From Alcanivorax hongdengensis A-11-3 (GTDB taxonomy: Bacteria; Pseudomonadota; Gammaproteobacteria; Pseudomonadales; Alcanivoracaceae), in NCBI RefSeq assembly GCF_000300995.1, contig NZ_AMRJ01000001.1, positions 124,001 to 188,000 on the forward strand: a stretch of 64,000 bases of DNA, read 5' to 3'. The position numbers were made by a program, and so were the translations under genes. The notes beneath the pieces are model-generated. The model searched no databases and was not told the origin of the DNA. It saw nothing but the letters and a program-made list of their open reading frames with translations. Positions 43,565-52,767 of this stretch are shown here, piece by piece; the first letter of the stretch is position 1, and the number at the start of each line of letters is the position of its first letter.

Positions 43565-44482
43565 TTACGCCACCACCGCCTCGCCCTGGCCCTGGGCCCG
43601 CTGCACGTTCTCCACGATCAAGGTGGCAATGCGGTCGATCACCGAGGGCGGGAAGTCGTGGCCCATGCCGGGGATGATGGACAGGTGCGCGCCGCGGATG
43701 GCGCGGGCAGAGGCGCGGCCGCCGGCGGGGCGGATGAGCGGGTCGGCGCCGCCGTGGATGACGGTGGTGGGGCAGCGCACTTGCTTGAGCTGGCGGGTGA
43801 AGTTGCCGGTGGCCATGATGGCCATGAACTGGTTACGGATGCCGCGCGGGTTGATGCCACGGGCCCAGCTCTGGCGGTACATTTCGGTGAGCTCCTCGGT
43901 GCCCTGGGGCAGGGTGCCGCCGAGCTTGGCCATCATGGCCAGGCCGAATTCGATGAACTGTTCTTCGGTTTCGATTTTGACTCGCGGCGCCACCAGGGTT
44001 TTCAGGGCCGCCGGTTTGGGCGGCGGCAGCAGCGGGCTGTTGGTGCTGGACATGATGGAGGTCAGGCTGAGCACCCGATCCGGGTGGGTGGCGGCGGTGA
44101 GCTGTGAGATCATGCCGCCCATGGAGGCCCCCACCAGGTGAGCCTTGTCGATGCCCAGGCCATCGAGCAGGCCGACGGTATCGGCGACCATGTCGTGCAA
44201 GGTGTAGGCGGACTCCACTTTCATGCGCAGCATGCTGCGCACAATGGCGCCCATGGGGCCCTGCTTGAAGCGCTTGCGGATGCGGGTGGATTTGCCCACG
44301 TCGCGGTTGTCGAAGCGGATCACCCGGTAGCCCTGTTCGGCCAGCTCGTCGAGCAGCACGTCGGGCCAGAACACCATCTGCGCGGACAGCCCCATGACAA
44401 AGACCACGGGCTCGCCGTTTTCCGGGCCGCGACTTTCATAAAACAGCTCGATGCCGTTACTGGCGATGGTGCCTGACTGCAT
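43565..44482 (-). CDS. Alpha/beta hydrolase
   Basis: A 305-residue alpha/beta-hydrolase. The nucleophile elbow is GASMGG, the acid Asp is probably in VIHGGADPLIRP, and the His in IPGMGHDFPP. VFVMGLSAQMVFW forms the oxyanion-hole region (HG-like replaced by MG). The start MQSGTIASNGIELF at 44482 has GAGGAAGG upstream; a longer N-terminus (from 44551) was not chosen. Relatives act on esters or enol lactones; the substrate is unknown. It is next to a TetR gene on the same strand, with 93 bp between. Confidence 0.88.
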   Translation of the reverse strand: MQSGTIASNGIELFYESRGPENGEPVVFVMGLSAQMVFWPDVLLDELAEQGYRVIRFDNRDVGKSTRIRKRFKQGPMGAIVRSMLRMKVESAYTLHDMVADTVGLLDGLGIDKAHLVGASMGGMISQLTAATHPDRVLSLTSIMSSTNSPLLPPPKPAALKTLVAPRVKIETEEQFIEFGLAMMAKLGGTLPQGTEELTEMYRQSWARGINPRGIRNQFMAIMATGNFTRQLKQVRCPTTVIHGGADPLIRPAGGRASARAIRGAHLSIIPGMGHDFPPSVIDRIATLIVENVQRAQGQGEAVVA

Positions 44483-44575
44483 GGGACCTTCCTCTCTATG
44501 GGCGATTCGGATTTGATTCACCAACATAGAAAAGGGCCATACAAACCACAAGGTATGTGCGCGCTTTTGGCCTGA

Positions 44576-45181
44576 TCAGGCGGTAATGGCCCGCCACAGC
44601 ATGTCGAAGAGCACGCCGTGCTGATCGGCCATGGGACCTTCGCGGCCACGCAGCAGATGCATCTGCGAAATGCGCAGCAATACGCCGTAGAAGAAATCCA
44701 GCAGGATGGGCGTGGCCACCCGGTCGTTGAGGATGCCCTGTTGCTGGCCCTCATGCAGCACACTGAGAAACAGTTCGGTGAGGCGCTGCTGACCCGGCGT
44801 GGTGTCGCTGCCCCAGCGCCCCGGGTACACCGAGTTGATCATCATGCGGCCCATTTGCGGGTTGCGGTCGAAGAAATCCAGCACCACCCAGAACACCTTG
44901 CTGAGCCGGTCGCGGTAGGTATCGATGCCGGCCAGGTGGTCAAGCATGCGTTCGGCCAGCTGCTCCAGGCCGTGGTGCAGGCAGGCGCTGAGCAGGGCCT
45001 CCTTGCTGCCATAGTAGCGATACAGCGTTTGCAGGCTGCACTGGGCGGCCCGGGCGATTTCCTGCAGGGTGACCTGGTGGAATTCCTGGCGGGCAAACAC
45101 CTGTACTGCCGCCCACTCGATGCGCGCGCGCACTTGCGGGTCCTGCCGGGAGAGCGGTAGCACCGCGTGTCTGGAAGTCAC
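44576..45181 (-). CDS. TetR-family repressor beside the fad genes
   Basis: A 201-residue TetR regulator. The N-terminal helix-turn-helix (about residues 25-70) includes FHQVTLQEIARAAQCSLQTLYRYYGSKEALL, shown here by EIARAAQCSLQTLYRYYGSK. The C-terminal ligand domain is unremarkable. It is divergent from fadI, and the 195-bp gap between them holds palindromes that are probable operators. By context, it should sense acyl-CoA or a fatty acid and repress fadIJE, but no ligand evidence is visible. Confidence 0.9.
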   Translation of the reverse strand: MTSRHAVLPLSRQDPQVRARIEWAAVQVFARQEFHQVTLQEIARAAQCSLQTLYRYYGSKEALLSACLHHGLEQLAERMLDHLAGIDTYRDRLSKVFWVVLDFFDRNPQMGRMMINSVYPGRWGSDTTPGQQRLTELFLSVLHEGQQQGILNDRVATPILLDFFYGVLLRISQMHLLRGREGPMADQHGVLFDMLWRAITA

Positions 45182-45206
45182 GGCTGGGTATCCTTGAATG
45201 TCAGTC

Positions 45207-45344
45207 TGTAATTTTTATTACACCACTGTCGGACAGTGTACACCTTGGCATTGACTCGGTTCCAACACCCTTCTAGTCTCGAAACACTTTGACACTATTC
45301 AATGTCAGTTTTTATGTCCGCCACTTGTGTAATTTAAATTACAC
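45207..45344. promoter_or_regulatory. Palindromic operators between tetR and fadI
   Basis: Two copies of a near-identical palindrome occur: TGTAATTTTTATTACA (45207-45222) and GTGTAATTTAAATTACAC (45327-45344, exact). Between them lies the exact palindrome CACTGTCGGACAGTG (45224-45238). Before the second copy there is a TTGACA (45289-45294), with a weak -10 region. The second copy would sit at the transcription start of fadI, the first near the start of tetR. AATGTCAGT occurs twice, close to each copy. Confidence 0.65.
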
Positions 45345-45376
45345 CATGCCGGCATGAATCCGCCAAGGAGACAGGA

Positions 45377-46681
45377 ATGCCCGTTCGCAAGATGAAGCTG
45401 GCCGGTCGCGCCGGCCGCGTGGCCATTGTCGATGGTCTGCGCACGCCGTTTGCGCGCATCGCCACCCACTACAAGGACCTCAACGCCATCGACCTGGGTG
45501 CCATGGTGGTGCAGGAGCTGATGGCCCGGAACAACCTGGACCAGAAGGACATCGAGCAACTGGTGTTCGGCATGACGGTGATGATCCCGGAGGCCCCCTT
45601 TATTGCCCGGGAAATCGCCCTGGCCCTGGGCATGGACACGGTGGATGCCTATTCCGTTACCCGCGCCTGTGCCACCAGCTTCCAGACCACCGCCAACGTG
45701 GCCGACAACATTGTCGCCGGTTACACCGACCTGGCCATTGCCGGTGGCACCGACTCCACCAGCTGCGCCCGGGTGCCGCTGTCCAGCGAGCTGAGCGCGG
45801 TGCTGCGCGATGTCAGCTTTGCCAAGAGCATGAAGGATCGCATCAAACTGCTCAGCCAGCTGAAAGCCAGGGACCTGCTGCCCCAGGCGCCGTCGATCAC
45901 CGAATACTCGGTGGGCGAAACCATGGGCGAGAGCACCGAGAAGATGGTCAAGAAGTGGGGCGTGGGCCGCGACGAGCAGGATGATCTGGCCCATGCCTCC
46001 CATTCCAACGCCGCCCGCGCCTGGGCCGAAGGCCGCCTGGACCAGCAGGTGATGACCGCCTTCCTGCCGCCCAGGGCCACGCCGCTGAAAGACGACAACC
46101 TGGTGCGCAAGCACTCCGAGCGGGCCGGCTACAGCAAGCTCAAGCCGGTGTTCGACAAGGTCTCCGGCAGCGTCACCGCCGGCAACAGCAGCCCGCTCAC
46201 CGACGGCGCCGGCGCCCTGCTGCTGATGAGCGAGAAGAAGGCCAAGGCACTGGGCTACCAGCCGCTGGGCTATATCCGCTCCTACGCCTTTGCCGCCCGC
46301 ACGCCCAAGGATGACCTGCTGATGGGCCCGGTGCTGGCCGCCCCCGCTGCCCTGGCGCGGGCCGGGCTGGGCCTTAACGACCTGACCCTGGTGGACATGC
46401 ACGAAGCCTTTGCCGGCCAGGTGGCCTGCAACCTGCGCGGCCTGGCCGACGACGACTATGTACGCAGCCAGACCGGCCTGGCCGCCCCCGGCGAGGTGGA
46501 CCGCAGCATCCTCAACGTTAACGGCGGCTCCATTGCCTACGGCCACCCCTTCGGTGCCACCGGGGCGCGCATCATCAGCCAGATGCTCTACGAACTGCAG
46601 CGCCGCGGTGGCGGCCTGGGCCTGACCACCGCCTGCGCCGCCGGCGGTATCGGTGCGGCCATGGTGCTGGAAACGGAATAA
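45377..46681 (+). CDS. fadI: FadI, 3-ketoacyl-CoA thiolase
   Basis: FadI cleaves 3-ketoacyl-CoA to acetyl-CoA and a shortened acyl-CoA in beta-oxidation. The 434 residues match E. coli FadI. The nucleophilic Cys lies in TRACATS, His in DMHEAFAGQ and GHPFGATGAR, and the second Cys in TTACAAGGIG. A GGAG site precedes the ATG at 45377. It is followed after 23 bp by fadJ. Regulation by the divergent TetR protein is likely. Confidence 0.95.
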   Translation: MPVRKMKLAGRAGRVAIVDGLRTPFARIATHYKDLNAIDLGAMVVQELMARNNLDQKDIEQLVFGMTVMIPEAPFIAREIALALGMDTVDAYSVTRACATSFQTTANVADNIVAGYTDLAIAGGTDSTSCARVPLSSELSAVLRDVSFAKSMKDRIKLLSQLKARDLLPQAPSITEYSVGETMGESTEKMVKKWGVGRDEQDDLAHASHSNAARAWAEGRLDQQVMTAFLPPRATPLKDDNLVRKHSERAGYSKLKPVFDKVSGSVTAGNSSPLTDGAGALLLMSEKKAKALGYQPLGYIRSYAFAARTPKDDLLMGPVLAAPAALARAGLGLNDLTLVDMHEAFAGQVACNLRGLADDDYVRSQTGLAAPGEVDRSILNVNGGSIAYGHPFGATGARIISQMLYELQRRGGGLGLTTACAAGGIGAAMVLETE

Positions 46682-46704
46682 GCAGCGGAATCAAGGAAAC
46701 GGTT

Positions 46705-48864
46705 ATGACCCAATCACGCGCTTTTACAGTGAAACCGCTGGATAACGGTGTGGCGGTGCTGGAGATCAATGTCCCCGGCGACGCCCAGAACACCCTCAAG
46801 GCGGAATTCGCCGACGACTTCAACGCGGCGTTCAGTGACATTGAATCCGCCAGGCCCAAGGCGCTGGTGCTGTATTCCACCAAGCCCGGCTCCTTTATGG
46901 CCGGTGCCGACATCAACCTGTTTGAAAAGGCCGAAAACGCCCAGCAAGTCAGCGACCTGTCCACCCTTTGCCAGCAGACCTTCGGCAAGCTGGAAACCCT
47001 GGGCATTCCGGTGGTGGCCGCCATCAAGGGCGCCTGCCTGGGCGGCGGCCTGGAGCTGGCGCTGGCCTGCTCCTACCGCATTGCCGCCAATAGTGGCGAC
47101 ACCGTGCTGGGCCTGCCGGAAGTGATGCTGGGGCTGCTGCCCGCCGGCGGCGGCACCCAGCGCCTGCCGCGTTTGGTGGGCATTGCCAGCGCCCTGGACA
47201 TGATGCTCACCGGTCGCCAGCTGAAAGCCCGCCCGGCCAGGAAGATGGGGCTGGTGGATGAAGTGGTGGACGCGGTGGCCGTGTACGACCGCGCCGTGGC
47301 CCGCGCCGCGCAACTGGCCGGCGAAAAAGACGACGCCGGCATCAGCCTGGGCGACTACTTTTCCAGAGAAGGCCTGACCAAGGCCGCGCTGGAACAGAAC
47401 AGCCTGGGGCGCAAGGTAGTGTTCGACCAGGCCCGCAAGCAGGCGGCGAAGAAAACCCACGGCCTTTACCCGGCGCCGCCGGCGATCATCGATGCGGTGG
47501 AAGCCGGTTACGAAAACGGCCTGGCGCAAGGCTACGCCACCGAGGCGCGGCTGTTCGGCGAGCTGGCCATGTCGTCGCAGTCCAAACAGCTGCGCGGCAT
47601 CTTCCACGCCACCAACACCCTGAAGAAAGAAACCTTCGTGGCCGATGGCGTGCAGGCGCGCCAGATTCATCGCACCGGGGTGCTGGGTGCCGGCCTGATG
47701 GGCGCCGGTATCGCGCTGACCACGGTCAACAAGGCGAAGCTGCCGGTGCGCCTGAAAGACCGGGACGACAAGGGCCTGGCCCATGGCGTGCAATACCTGC
47801 GCGACTTCTACAACAAGCGCGTGAAAAAAGGCGCCATGAGCGCCGCCGATGCCAGCGCCGAGCTGGGCCGCGCCAGCTTCACCAGCGACTACAGCGGCTT
47901 CAAGGGCCTGGACCTGGTGGTGGAAGCGGTGTTCGAGGATGTGAAGCTCAAGCACCTGATGCTCAAGGACGTGGAAGAACACGGCAACGACCAGACCATC
48001 TTTGCCTCCAACACCTCGTCGATTCCCATCACCGAGATTGCCCGCGCCGCCAAGCGCCCGCAGAACGTGATCGGCCTGCACTATTTCTCGCCGGTGGAAA
48101 AAATGCCGCTGCTGGAAATCATCACCACCGACCAGACCGACCCGGCGGTGACCGCCGGCTGTGTGGCCTTCGGCAAGGCCCAGGGCAAAACGGTGATCGT
48201 GGTGAAGGACGGCCCCGGCTTCTACACCACCCGCATTCTCGCCCCCTACCTGAACGAGGCCACCCGCCTGCTCACCGAAGGGGTGGACGTGAAACAGGTG
48301 GACCAGGCGCTGGTGCGCTTCGGCTTCCCGGTGGGCCCCATCACCCTGCTCGATGAGGTGGGCGTGGACGTGGGCACCAAGGTGGGCCCGGTACTGGAGA
48401 AGGCCTTTGGCGAGCGTATGGCGTCGCCGGATGCCGCCGGCCTGATGATCGAGAACAACTATCTGGGCCGCAAGAGTGGCCGCGGCTTCTATATCTATGA
48501 AGGCGTGGCCAAGGGCGAGAAACCGGTGAACACCGCGCTCTACGAGCTGATGAATGTGACCACCTCACGGGATGCGGACGACGAGGAAATCGTCAGCCGC
48601 TGTTTGTGGATGATGATCAACGAGGCGGCCTACTGCCTGCAGGAAGGCATCATCAGCGAGCCCATGCACGGTGACATCGGCGCCATCTTCGGCCTCGGCT
48701 TCCCGCCGTTCCGCGGCGGCCCGTTCCGCTACATGGACAGCCTCGGCCTGGTCAACGCGGTACGCACCCTGGAGCGGCTTACCGAGCAGTACGGCGAGCG
48801 CTTCAAGCCGGCACCGATACTGATCGACATGGCGAAAAAGAAAGCCCGCTTTTATCAGGATTAA
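46705..48864 (+). CDS. fadJ: FadJ, multifunctional beta-oxidation enzyme
   Basis: FadJ carries enoyl-CoA hydratase (about residues 10-190, KGACLGGGLELALAC, GLLPAGGGTQRLPR) and 3-hydroxyacyl-CoA dehydrogenase (about 310-720) activities. The NAD-binding motif is GVLGAGLMGAGIA, and the dehydrogenase catalytic His lies in GLHYFSPVEKMPLLEI. The 719-residue length fits the FadJ alpha subunit. It lies between fadI and fadE and should form the alpha2-beta2 complex with FadI. Confidence 0.95.
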   Translation: MTQSRAFTVKPLDNGVAVLEINVPGDAQNTLKAEFADDFNAAFSDIESARPKALVLYSTKPGSFMAGADINLFEKAENAQQVSDLSTLCQQTFGKLETLGIPVVAAIKGACLGGGLELALACSYRIAANSGDTVLGLPEVMLGLLPAGGGTQRLPRLVGIASALDMMLTGRQLKARPARKMGLVDEVVDAVAVYDRAVARAAQLAGEKDDAGISLGDYFSREGLTKAALEQNSLGRKVVFDQARKQAAKKTHGLYPAPPAIIDAVEAGYENGLAQGYATEARLFGELAMSSQSKQLRGIFHATNTLKKETFVADGVQARQIHRTGVLGAGLMGAGIALTTVNKAKLPVRLKDRDDKGLAHGVQYLRDFYNKRVKKGAMSAADASAELGRASFTSDYSGFKGLDLVVEAVFEDVKLKHLMLKDVEEHGNDQTIFASNTSSIPITEIARAAKRPQNVIGLHYFSPVEKMPLLEIITTDQTDPAVTAGCVAFGKAQGKTVIVVKDGPGFYTTRILAPYLNEATRLLTEGVDVKQVDQALVRFGFPVGPITLLDEVGVDVGTKVGPVLEKAFGERMASPDAAGLMIENNYLGRKSGRGFYIYEGVAKGEKPVNTALYELMNVTTSRDADDEEIVSRCLWMMINEAAYCLQEGIISEPMHGDIGAIFGLGFPPFRGGPFRYMDSLGLVNAVRTLERLTEQYGERFKPAPILIDMAKKKARFYQD

Positions 48865-48951
48865 TGAAGCGTCAGACGCCGGACGCCCGGCGCCGAAAAG
48901 ATAACGCCCTGCCAGGCAGGGCATGAATAACCCAACAGGATGGCAACAACC

Positions 48952-51255
48952 ATGTTTAACCAACTGATGAACTGGATGCGGGACAACAAGGTCCTGCCGC
49001 AAATTTCCGATACCGAGCGCCAGGCGCTGGAAGCCGGCGATGTGTGGATCGACGGGCAATTCTTCGGCGGCAAGGTGGATTTCGAAAAAATCCTCGCCGA
49101 ACACTACGACACCCTGCCCGCCCACGAGCAGGCCTTCCTGGATGGCCCGGTGGAAGAGCTGCTGCAGATGGCTGACAGCTATGAACTGTCGCGCACCCGC
49201 AAACTGCCCGATGATGTGTTCAAGTTCATGGCCGAGAACGGCTTCTTCGCCATGCAGATCGCCAAGGAATACGGCGGCATGCCCATGTCCACCCAGGCCA
49301 AGTCCTGCATCATGGCCAAGGTCAGCTCCTACTCCGGCCTGCTCAGCGCCATGGTGGTGATCCCCAACTCCCTGGGCGCCGCCGAGCTGCTAGGCCACTA
49401 CGGCACCGACGAGCAAAAAAACTATTACCTGCCGAAACTGGCCAAGGGCGAGTTCATGCCCTGCTTCGGCCTGACCGAGCCCACCGCCGGCTCCGACGCG
49501 GCCTCCATCAAGGCCGAAGGCGTGGTGTTCAAGGACAGTGACGGCCAGATCAAATTCAAGCTCAACTTCCGCAAGCGCTACATTACCCTGGCGCCGGTGG
49601 CCAACCTGGTCTCCCTGGCGGTGCGTCTGCACGACCCGGACAACCTGCTCGGCAAGGGCGAGGAACCGGGCATTACCGTGGTACTGATCGAGAAAGGCGC
49701 GCCGGGCACCGAAGGCCTGCATATCGGCGACCACCACCAACCGATTGGCGAGCACTTCCCCAACGGCCCCATTGTCGGCCGTGACGTGATCGTGCCCGCC
49801 GGCAATGTGCTTGGCGGCGTGGAATACACCGGCATGGGCTGGAAGATGCTGATGGAAGCACTGGCCGGCGGGCGCATGGTCTCCCTGCCCGCCACCGGTA
49901 TCTGCGGTATTCGCCACGGCGCCATGATCGCCGGCGCCTACTCCATGGTGCGCCAGCAGTTCGGCATTCCGGTGGGCCGCATGGAAGGGGTGGAGCACAA
50001 GATCGGCAAGGCCGCCGGCATGACCTACGCCTTCGACGCCGCCCGCGTGTTCGGCTGCTCCGCGGTGGACCACGGCATTCAGCCGCCGGTGACCTCCGCC
50101 ATCATGAAGGCCTACTCCACCGAGATGGGCCGCGACACCGGCACCGATGCCATGGACGTGACCGCCGGTTACGGCGTCATGCAGGGCCCCAACAACACCA
50201 TGGGCCGGTTGTACAACTCCGCACCGGTGAGCGTCACCGTGGAAGGCGCCAACATCATGACCCGTACCCTGATGATCTTCGGCCAGGGTGCCACCCGCTG
50301 CCACCCGTACGCCTACAAGGTGGTACAGGCGGTGGAAAACAATGACGTGGGCGCTTTCCGCAAGAATCTGACCGGCTGGATGGTGCAGTTCCTGCTCGGC
50401 TTTGTGATGACCCTGGTACGCGGCGTCACCCGTGGTTTCTTCACCGTCAAGGTGCCCAGTGTGGCGCCGCAGACCAGGAGCATTTACCGCCGTCTGGGCT
50501 GGGCGGCCACCCGCTTCGGCCTGCTCACCAACCTGGCCATGTTCTTCGTGGGCGGCAAGCTGAAAGCCCGCGGCAATCTCACCGGCCGCTATGCGGACGT
50601 GGTTGCCTGGCTCTACATCACCACCTCGGCCCTGCGCCGTTTCGAGGCGGAAGGCCGCAAGGCCGAAGACCTGGCCCTGGTGCAGTACGCCGGCGAATAC
50701 GGCCTGGCCCAGATCCAGAACGCCTTTGAAGGCATCTACGAAAACTTCGATGGCCCGGTGGGCGTGATCCTGAAAACCGTTGGTCGTGTCTGGCTGGGCC
50801 TCAACCCGCTGGCCAAACTGCCCAATGATCAGCTCAGCCACCAGGCAGCACTGGCCCTGCAAAGCTATGGCGACCAGTACAAGCGTCTGGTGGGTGGCAA
50901 CTACATGCCGCCGGAAAGCGACCAGGGCCTGGGCCGCCTGCTCAAGGCCTTCCGCCTGACCACCGAGGCCGAGCCGGTGCGCGAGAAAATTCGTGCGGCC
51001 CAGAAAGCCCGCAAACTGGGCCGTGGCAAGATCGACCAGGTGGCCGCAGATGCCGCCGCCCAGGGTGTGATCACCGACGCCGAGCTGGCGCTGCTCAATG
51101 ACGCCACCGCCGCCTGCCTGCAGGCCATTGAAGTGGACGTGTTTACCAAGGACGAATACTACGGTGCCGGCGGTATCCCGGCCATGAGCGCCACCGGCGA
51201 TGGCGGCATGGAACAACCGCCGGCCTACGAACTGGCCAAGGCGTCCGGCGAGTAA
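48952..51255 (+). CDS. fadE: FadE-type acyl-CoA dehydrogenase
   Basis: This 767-residue flavoprotein performs the first oxidation of beta-oxidation. The acyl-CoA dehydrogenase core is clear: FGLTEPTAGSDAASIK, then a DUF1974 C-terminal extension (about residues 500-760), as in FadE. It has no signal peptide. AGGA upstream fits the ATG at 48952; an ATG four codons earlier lacks spacing for a site. The gene follows fadJ by 87 bp, so the three genes form one module for fatty-acid degradation. Confidence 0.93.
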   Translation: MFNQLMNWMRDNKVLPQISDTERQALEAGDVWIDGQFFGGKVDFEKILAEHYDTLPAHEQAFLDGPVEELLQMADSYELSRTRKLPDDVFKFMAENGFFAMQIAKEYGGMPMSTQAKSCIMAKVSSYSGLLSAMVVIPNSLGAAELLGHYGTDEQKNYYLPKLAKGEFMPCFGLTEPTAGSDAASIKAEGVVFKDSDGQIKFKLNFRKRYITLAPVANLVSLAVRLHDPDNLLGKGEEPGITVVLIEKGAPGTEGLHIGDHHQPIGEHFPNGPIVGRDVIVPAGNVLGGVEYTGMGWKMLMEALAGGRMVSLPATGICGIRHGAMIAGAYSMVRQQFGIPVGRMEGVEHKIGKAAGMTYAFDAARVFGCSAVDHGIQPPVTSAIMKAYSTEMGRDTGTDAMDVTAGYGVMQGPNNTMGRLYNSAPVSVTVEGANIMTRTLMIFGQGATRCHPYAYKVVQAVENNDVGAFRKNLTGWMVQFLLGFVMTLVRGVTRGFFTVKVPSVAPQTRSIYRRLGWAATRFGLLTNLAMFFVGGKLKARGNLTGRYADVVAWLYITTSALRRFEAEGRKAEDLALVQYAGEYGLAQIQNAFEGIYENFDGPVGVILKTVGRVWLGLNPLAKLPNDQLSHQAALALQSYGDQYKRLVGGNYMPPESDQGLGRLLKAFRLTTEAEPVREKIRAAQKARKLGRGKIDQVAADAAAQGVITDAELALLNDATAACLQAIEVDVFTKDEYYGAGGIPAMSATGDGGMEQPPAYELAKASGE

Positions 51256-51262
51256 TCGATCC

Positions 51263-51348
51263 GTAGGGCGGAAACGGGCGTCAGCCCCTCTCCGCCGTCA
51301 ACCCGCTACAACTCCAACGGCGGAGATTGGCATTCGCCAATCTCCGCC
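51263..51348. repeat. REP-like hairpin after fadE
   Basis: The hairpin arms GGCGGAGATTGGC (51319-51331) and GCCAATCTCCGCC (51336-51348) match exactly around a 4-nt loop. The preceding GTAGGGCGGAAACGGGCG to CTCCGCC is a related, less perfect fold. It fills part of the 212-bp gap between fadE and the CaiB gene and may act as a transcript end. Confidence 0.6.
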
Positions 51349-51467
51349 CTGCCCATAACAACGCAACACGCACACAGCATGAGTGGCCCTGGCTCACCGA
51401 GTCACAACGGTTTGCCGTACCAACGTGAAACATGTCTGCGTGCCAGCTTCTTGCACAGGTATTGCCC

Positions 51468-52664
51468 ATGAACCCATTACTGGATGGCCTCAAGGTCCTG
51501 GACCTGTCCCGCCTGCTGCCCGGCCCCTTCTGCTCGCTGACGCTGGCGCAACTGGGCGCCGAGGTGATCAAGATCGAGGAACCGGACGGCGGGGACTATG
51601 CCCGCGAGCTGTCACCGGAGCTGTTCGATATCGTCAACCGGGGCAAGCAGTCCATCACCCTGGACCTGCGCCTGGCCGAGGATGTGGAACATTTCAAGGC
51701 CATGGTGAAGAACGCCGATGTGGTACTGGAATCCTTTCGTCCCGGCGTCATGGACAAGCTCGGCTGCGGCTATGACACGCTGCGAGCGATCAACCCGAAA
51801 CTGGTGTATGCCTCGCTCACCGGCTACGGCCAGACCGGGCCCTATGCGGACCGCCCCGGCCATGACCTCAACTACCTGGGCTATGCCGGCGTGCTCGACC
51901 AGACCGGCCTGCCGGGCAAGCGCCCGGCCATGTCCAATGTGCAGATTGCCGACCTGGCCGGCGGCGCGCAGAACTGCGCCATCGGCATCCTGGCGGCGGT
52001 GATGGGCGCGCGCCAGAGCGGCGAGGGCTGCTGGGTGGACGTGGGCATGCTGGATGGCGCCCTGGCCCTGCAGAGCATGGCGCTGGCCACCCATCATCAG
52101 CATGGCAGCAGCCAGCCCCGTGGCAAGGACATGCTCACCGGTGCCCTGGCCAACTACAACATCTACCGCTGCCGTGATGGCAGGTACCTGGCCGTGGGCT
52201 CCCTGGAACCCAAGTTCTTTATGGCGTTCCTGAAGGAAATCACGCCGGCGTTTCTGTGGCGCAAGAAAGCCAAAAGTAAAACGTCTAACACCCCGAACAG
52301 CGCGGCCCGCACACCGAAAAGCAGTGGCAACGATGCGCTCACCAAACTGGCCGGTGACCCGAAAAAACTGCGCCGCCTGATGGTGCCGGTGCGCTGGGCG
52401 ATTCAGCTGATTCTTCTGACCCGCACCCGCGACCAGTGGGAGGCGCGCCTGGCCCACAAGGACACCTGTGTGTCGGCGATCCTGACGCTGGAAGAGGCGC
52501 TGGCGAACGAGCAGGTGCAGGCCCGCGAGCTGATGACCCGCAACGCTCGCGGCCCGGTGCTGCGCTCACCGATCAGGTTTGTGAATGCGCAGACCCGTGA
52601 CGGTGACAGCCCGGCCCTGGGCCAGCACAACCCGCCGGTGGAGGCGCCCCGACGCCGGGCCTGA
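51468..52664 (+). CDS. CaiB/BaiF-family CoA transferase or racemase
   Basis: A 398-residue protein of the family that includes alpha-methylacyl-CoA racemase and formyl-CoA transferase. The signature LDLSRLLPGPFCSLTLAQLGAEVIKIE begins at residue 11, shown by LLPGPFCSLTLAQLGAEV. The Asp in GHDLNYLGYAG lies at the catalytic position of the racemase subgroup, and a racemase (branched-chain fatty acid breakdown) fits the fad setting. The segment FLWRKKAKSKTSNTPNSAARTPK to SGNDALTK is a basic, low-complexity insert not typical of the family; shown by KKAKSKTSNTPNSAARTP. The start ATG 51468 has AGG at -9. Confidence 0.85.
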   Translation: MNPLLDGLKVLDLSRLLPGPFCSLTLAQLGAEVIKIEEPDGGDYARELSPELFDIVNRGKQSITLDLRLAEDVEHFKAMVKNADVVLESFRPGVMDKLGCGYDTLRAINPKLVYASLTGYGQTGPYADRPGHDLNYLGYAGVLDQTGLPGKRPAMSNVQIADLAGGAQNCAIGILAAVMGARQSGEGCWVDVGMLDGALALQSMALATHHQHGSSQPRGKDMLTGALANYNIYRCRDGRYLAVGSLEPKFFMAFLKEITPAFLWRKKAKSKTSNTPNSAARTPKSSGNDALTKLAGDPKKLRRLMVPVRWAIQLILLTRTRDQWEARLAHKDTCVSAILTLEEALANEQVQARELMTRNARGPVLRSPIRFVNAQTRDGDSPALGQHNPPVEAPRRRA

Positions 52665-52767
52665 CCACGGACTGGCCCCATCGGCCCTGCCACGGCGGGG
52701 CCCGAGCCTCTACATTGAGGCATCCATACGAACCCGATCACCAGCACAACAACAAACGGACGCAGCA

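Noticed and set aside
49390..51216. Minus-strand reading frame over fadE
   Set aside because: Shadow with low-complexity His/Gly-rich translation; fadE has full family motifs.
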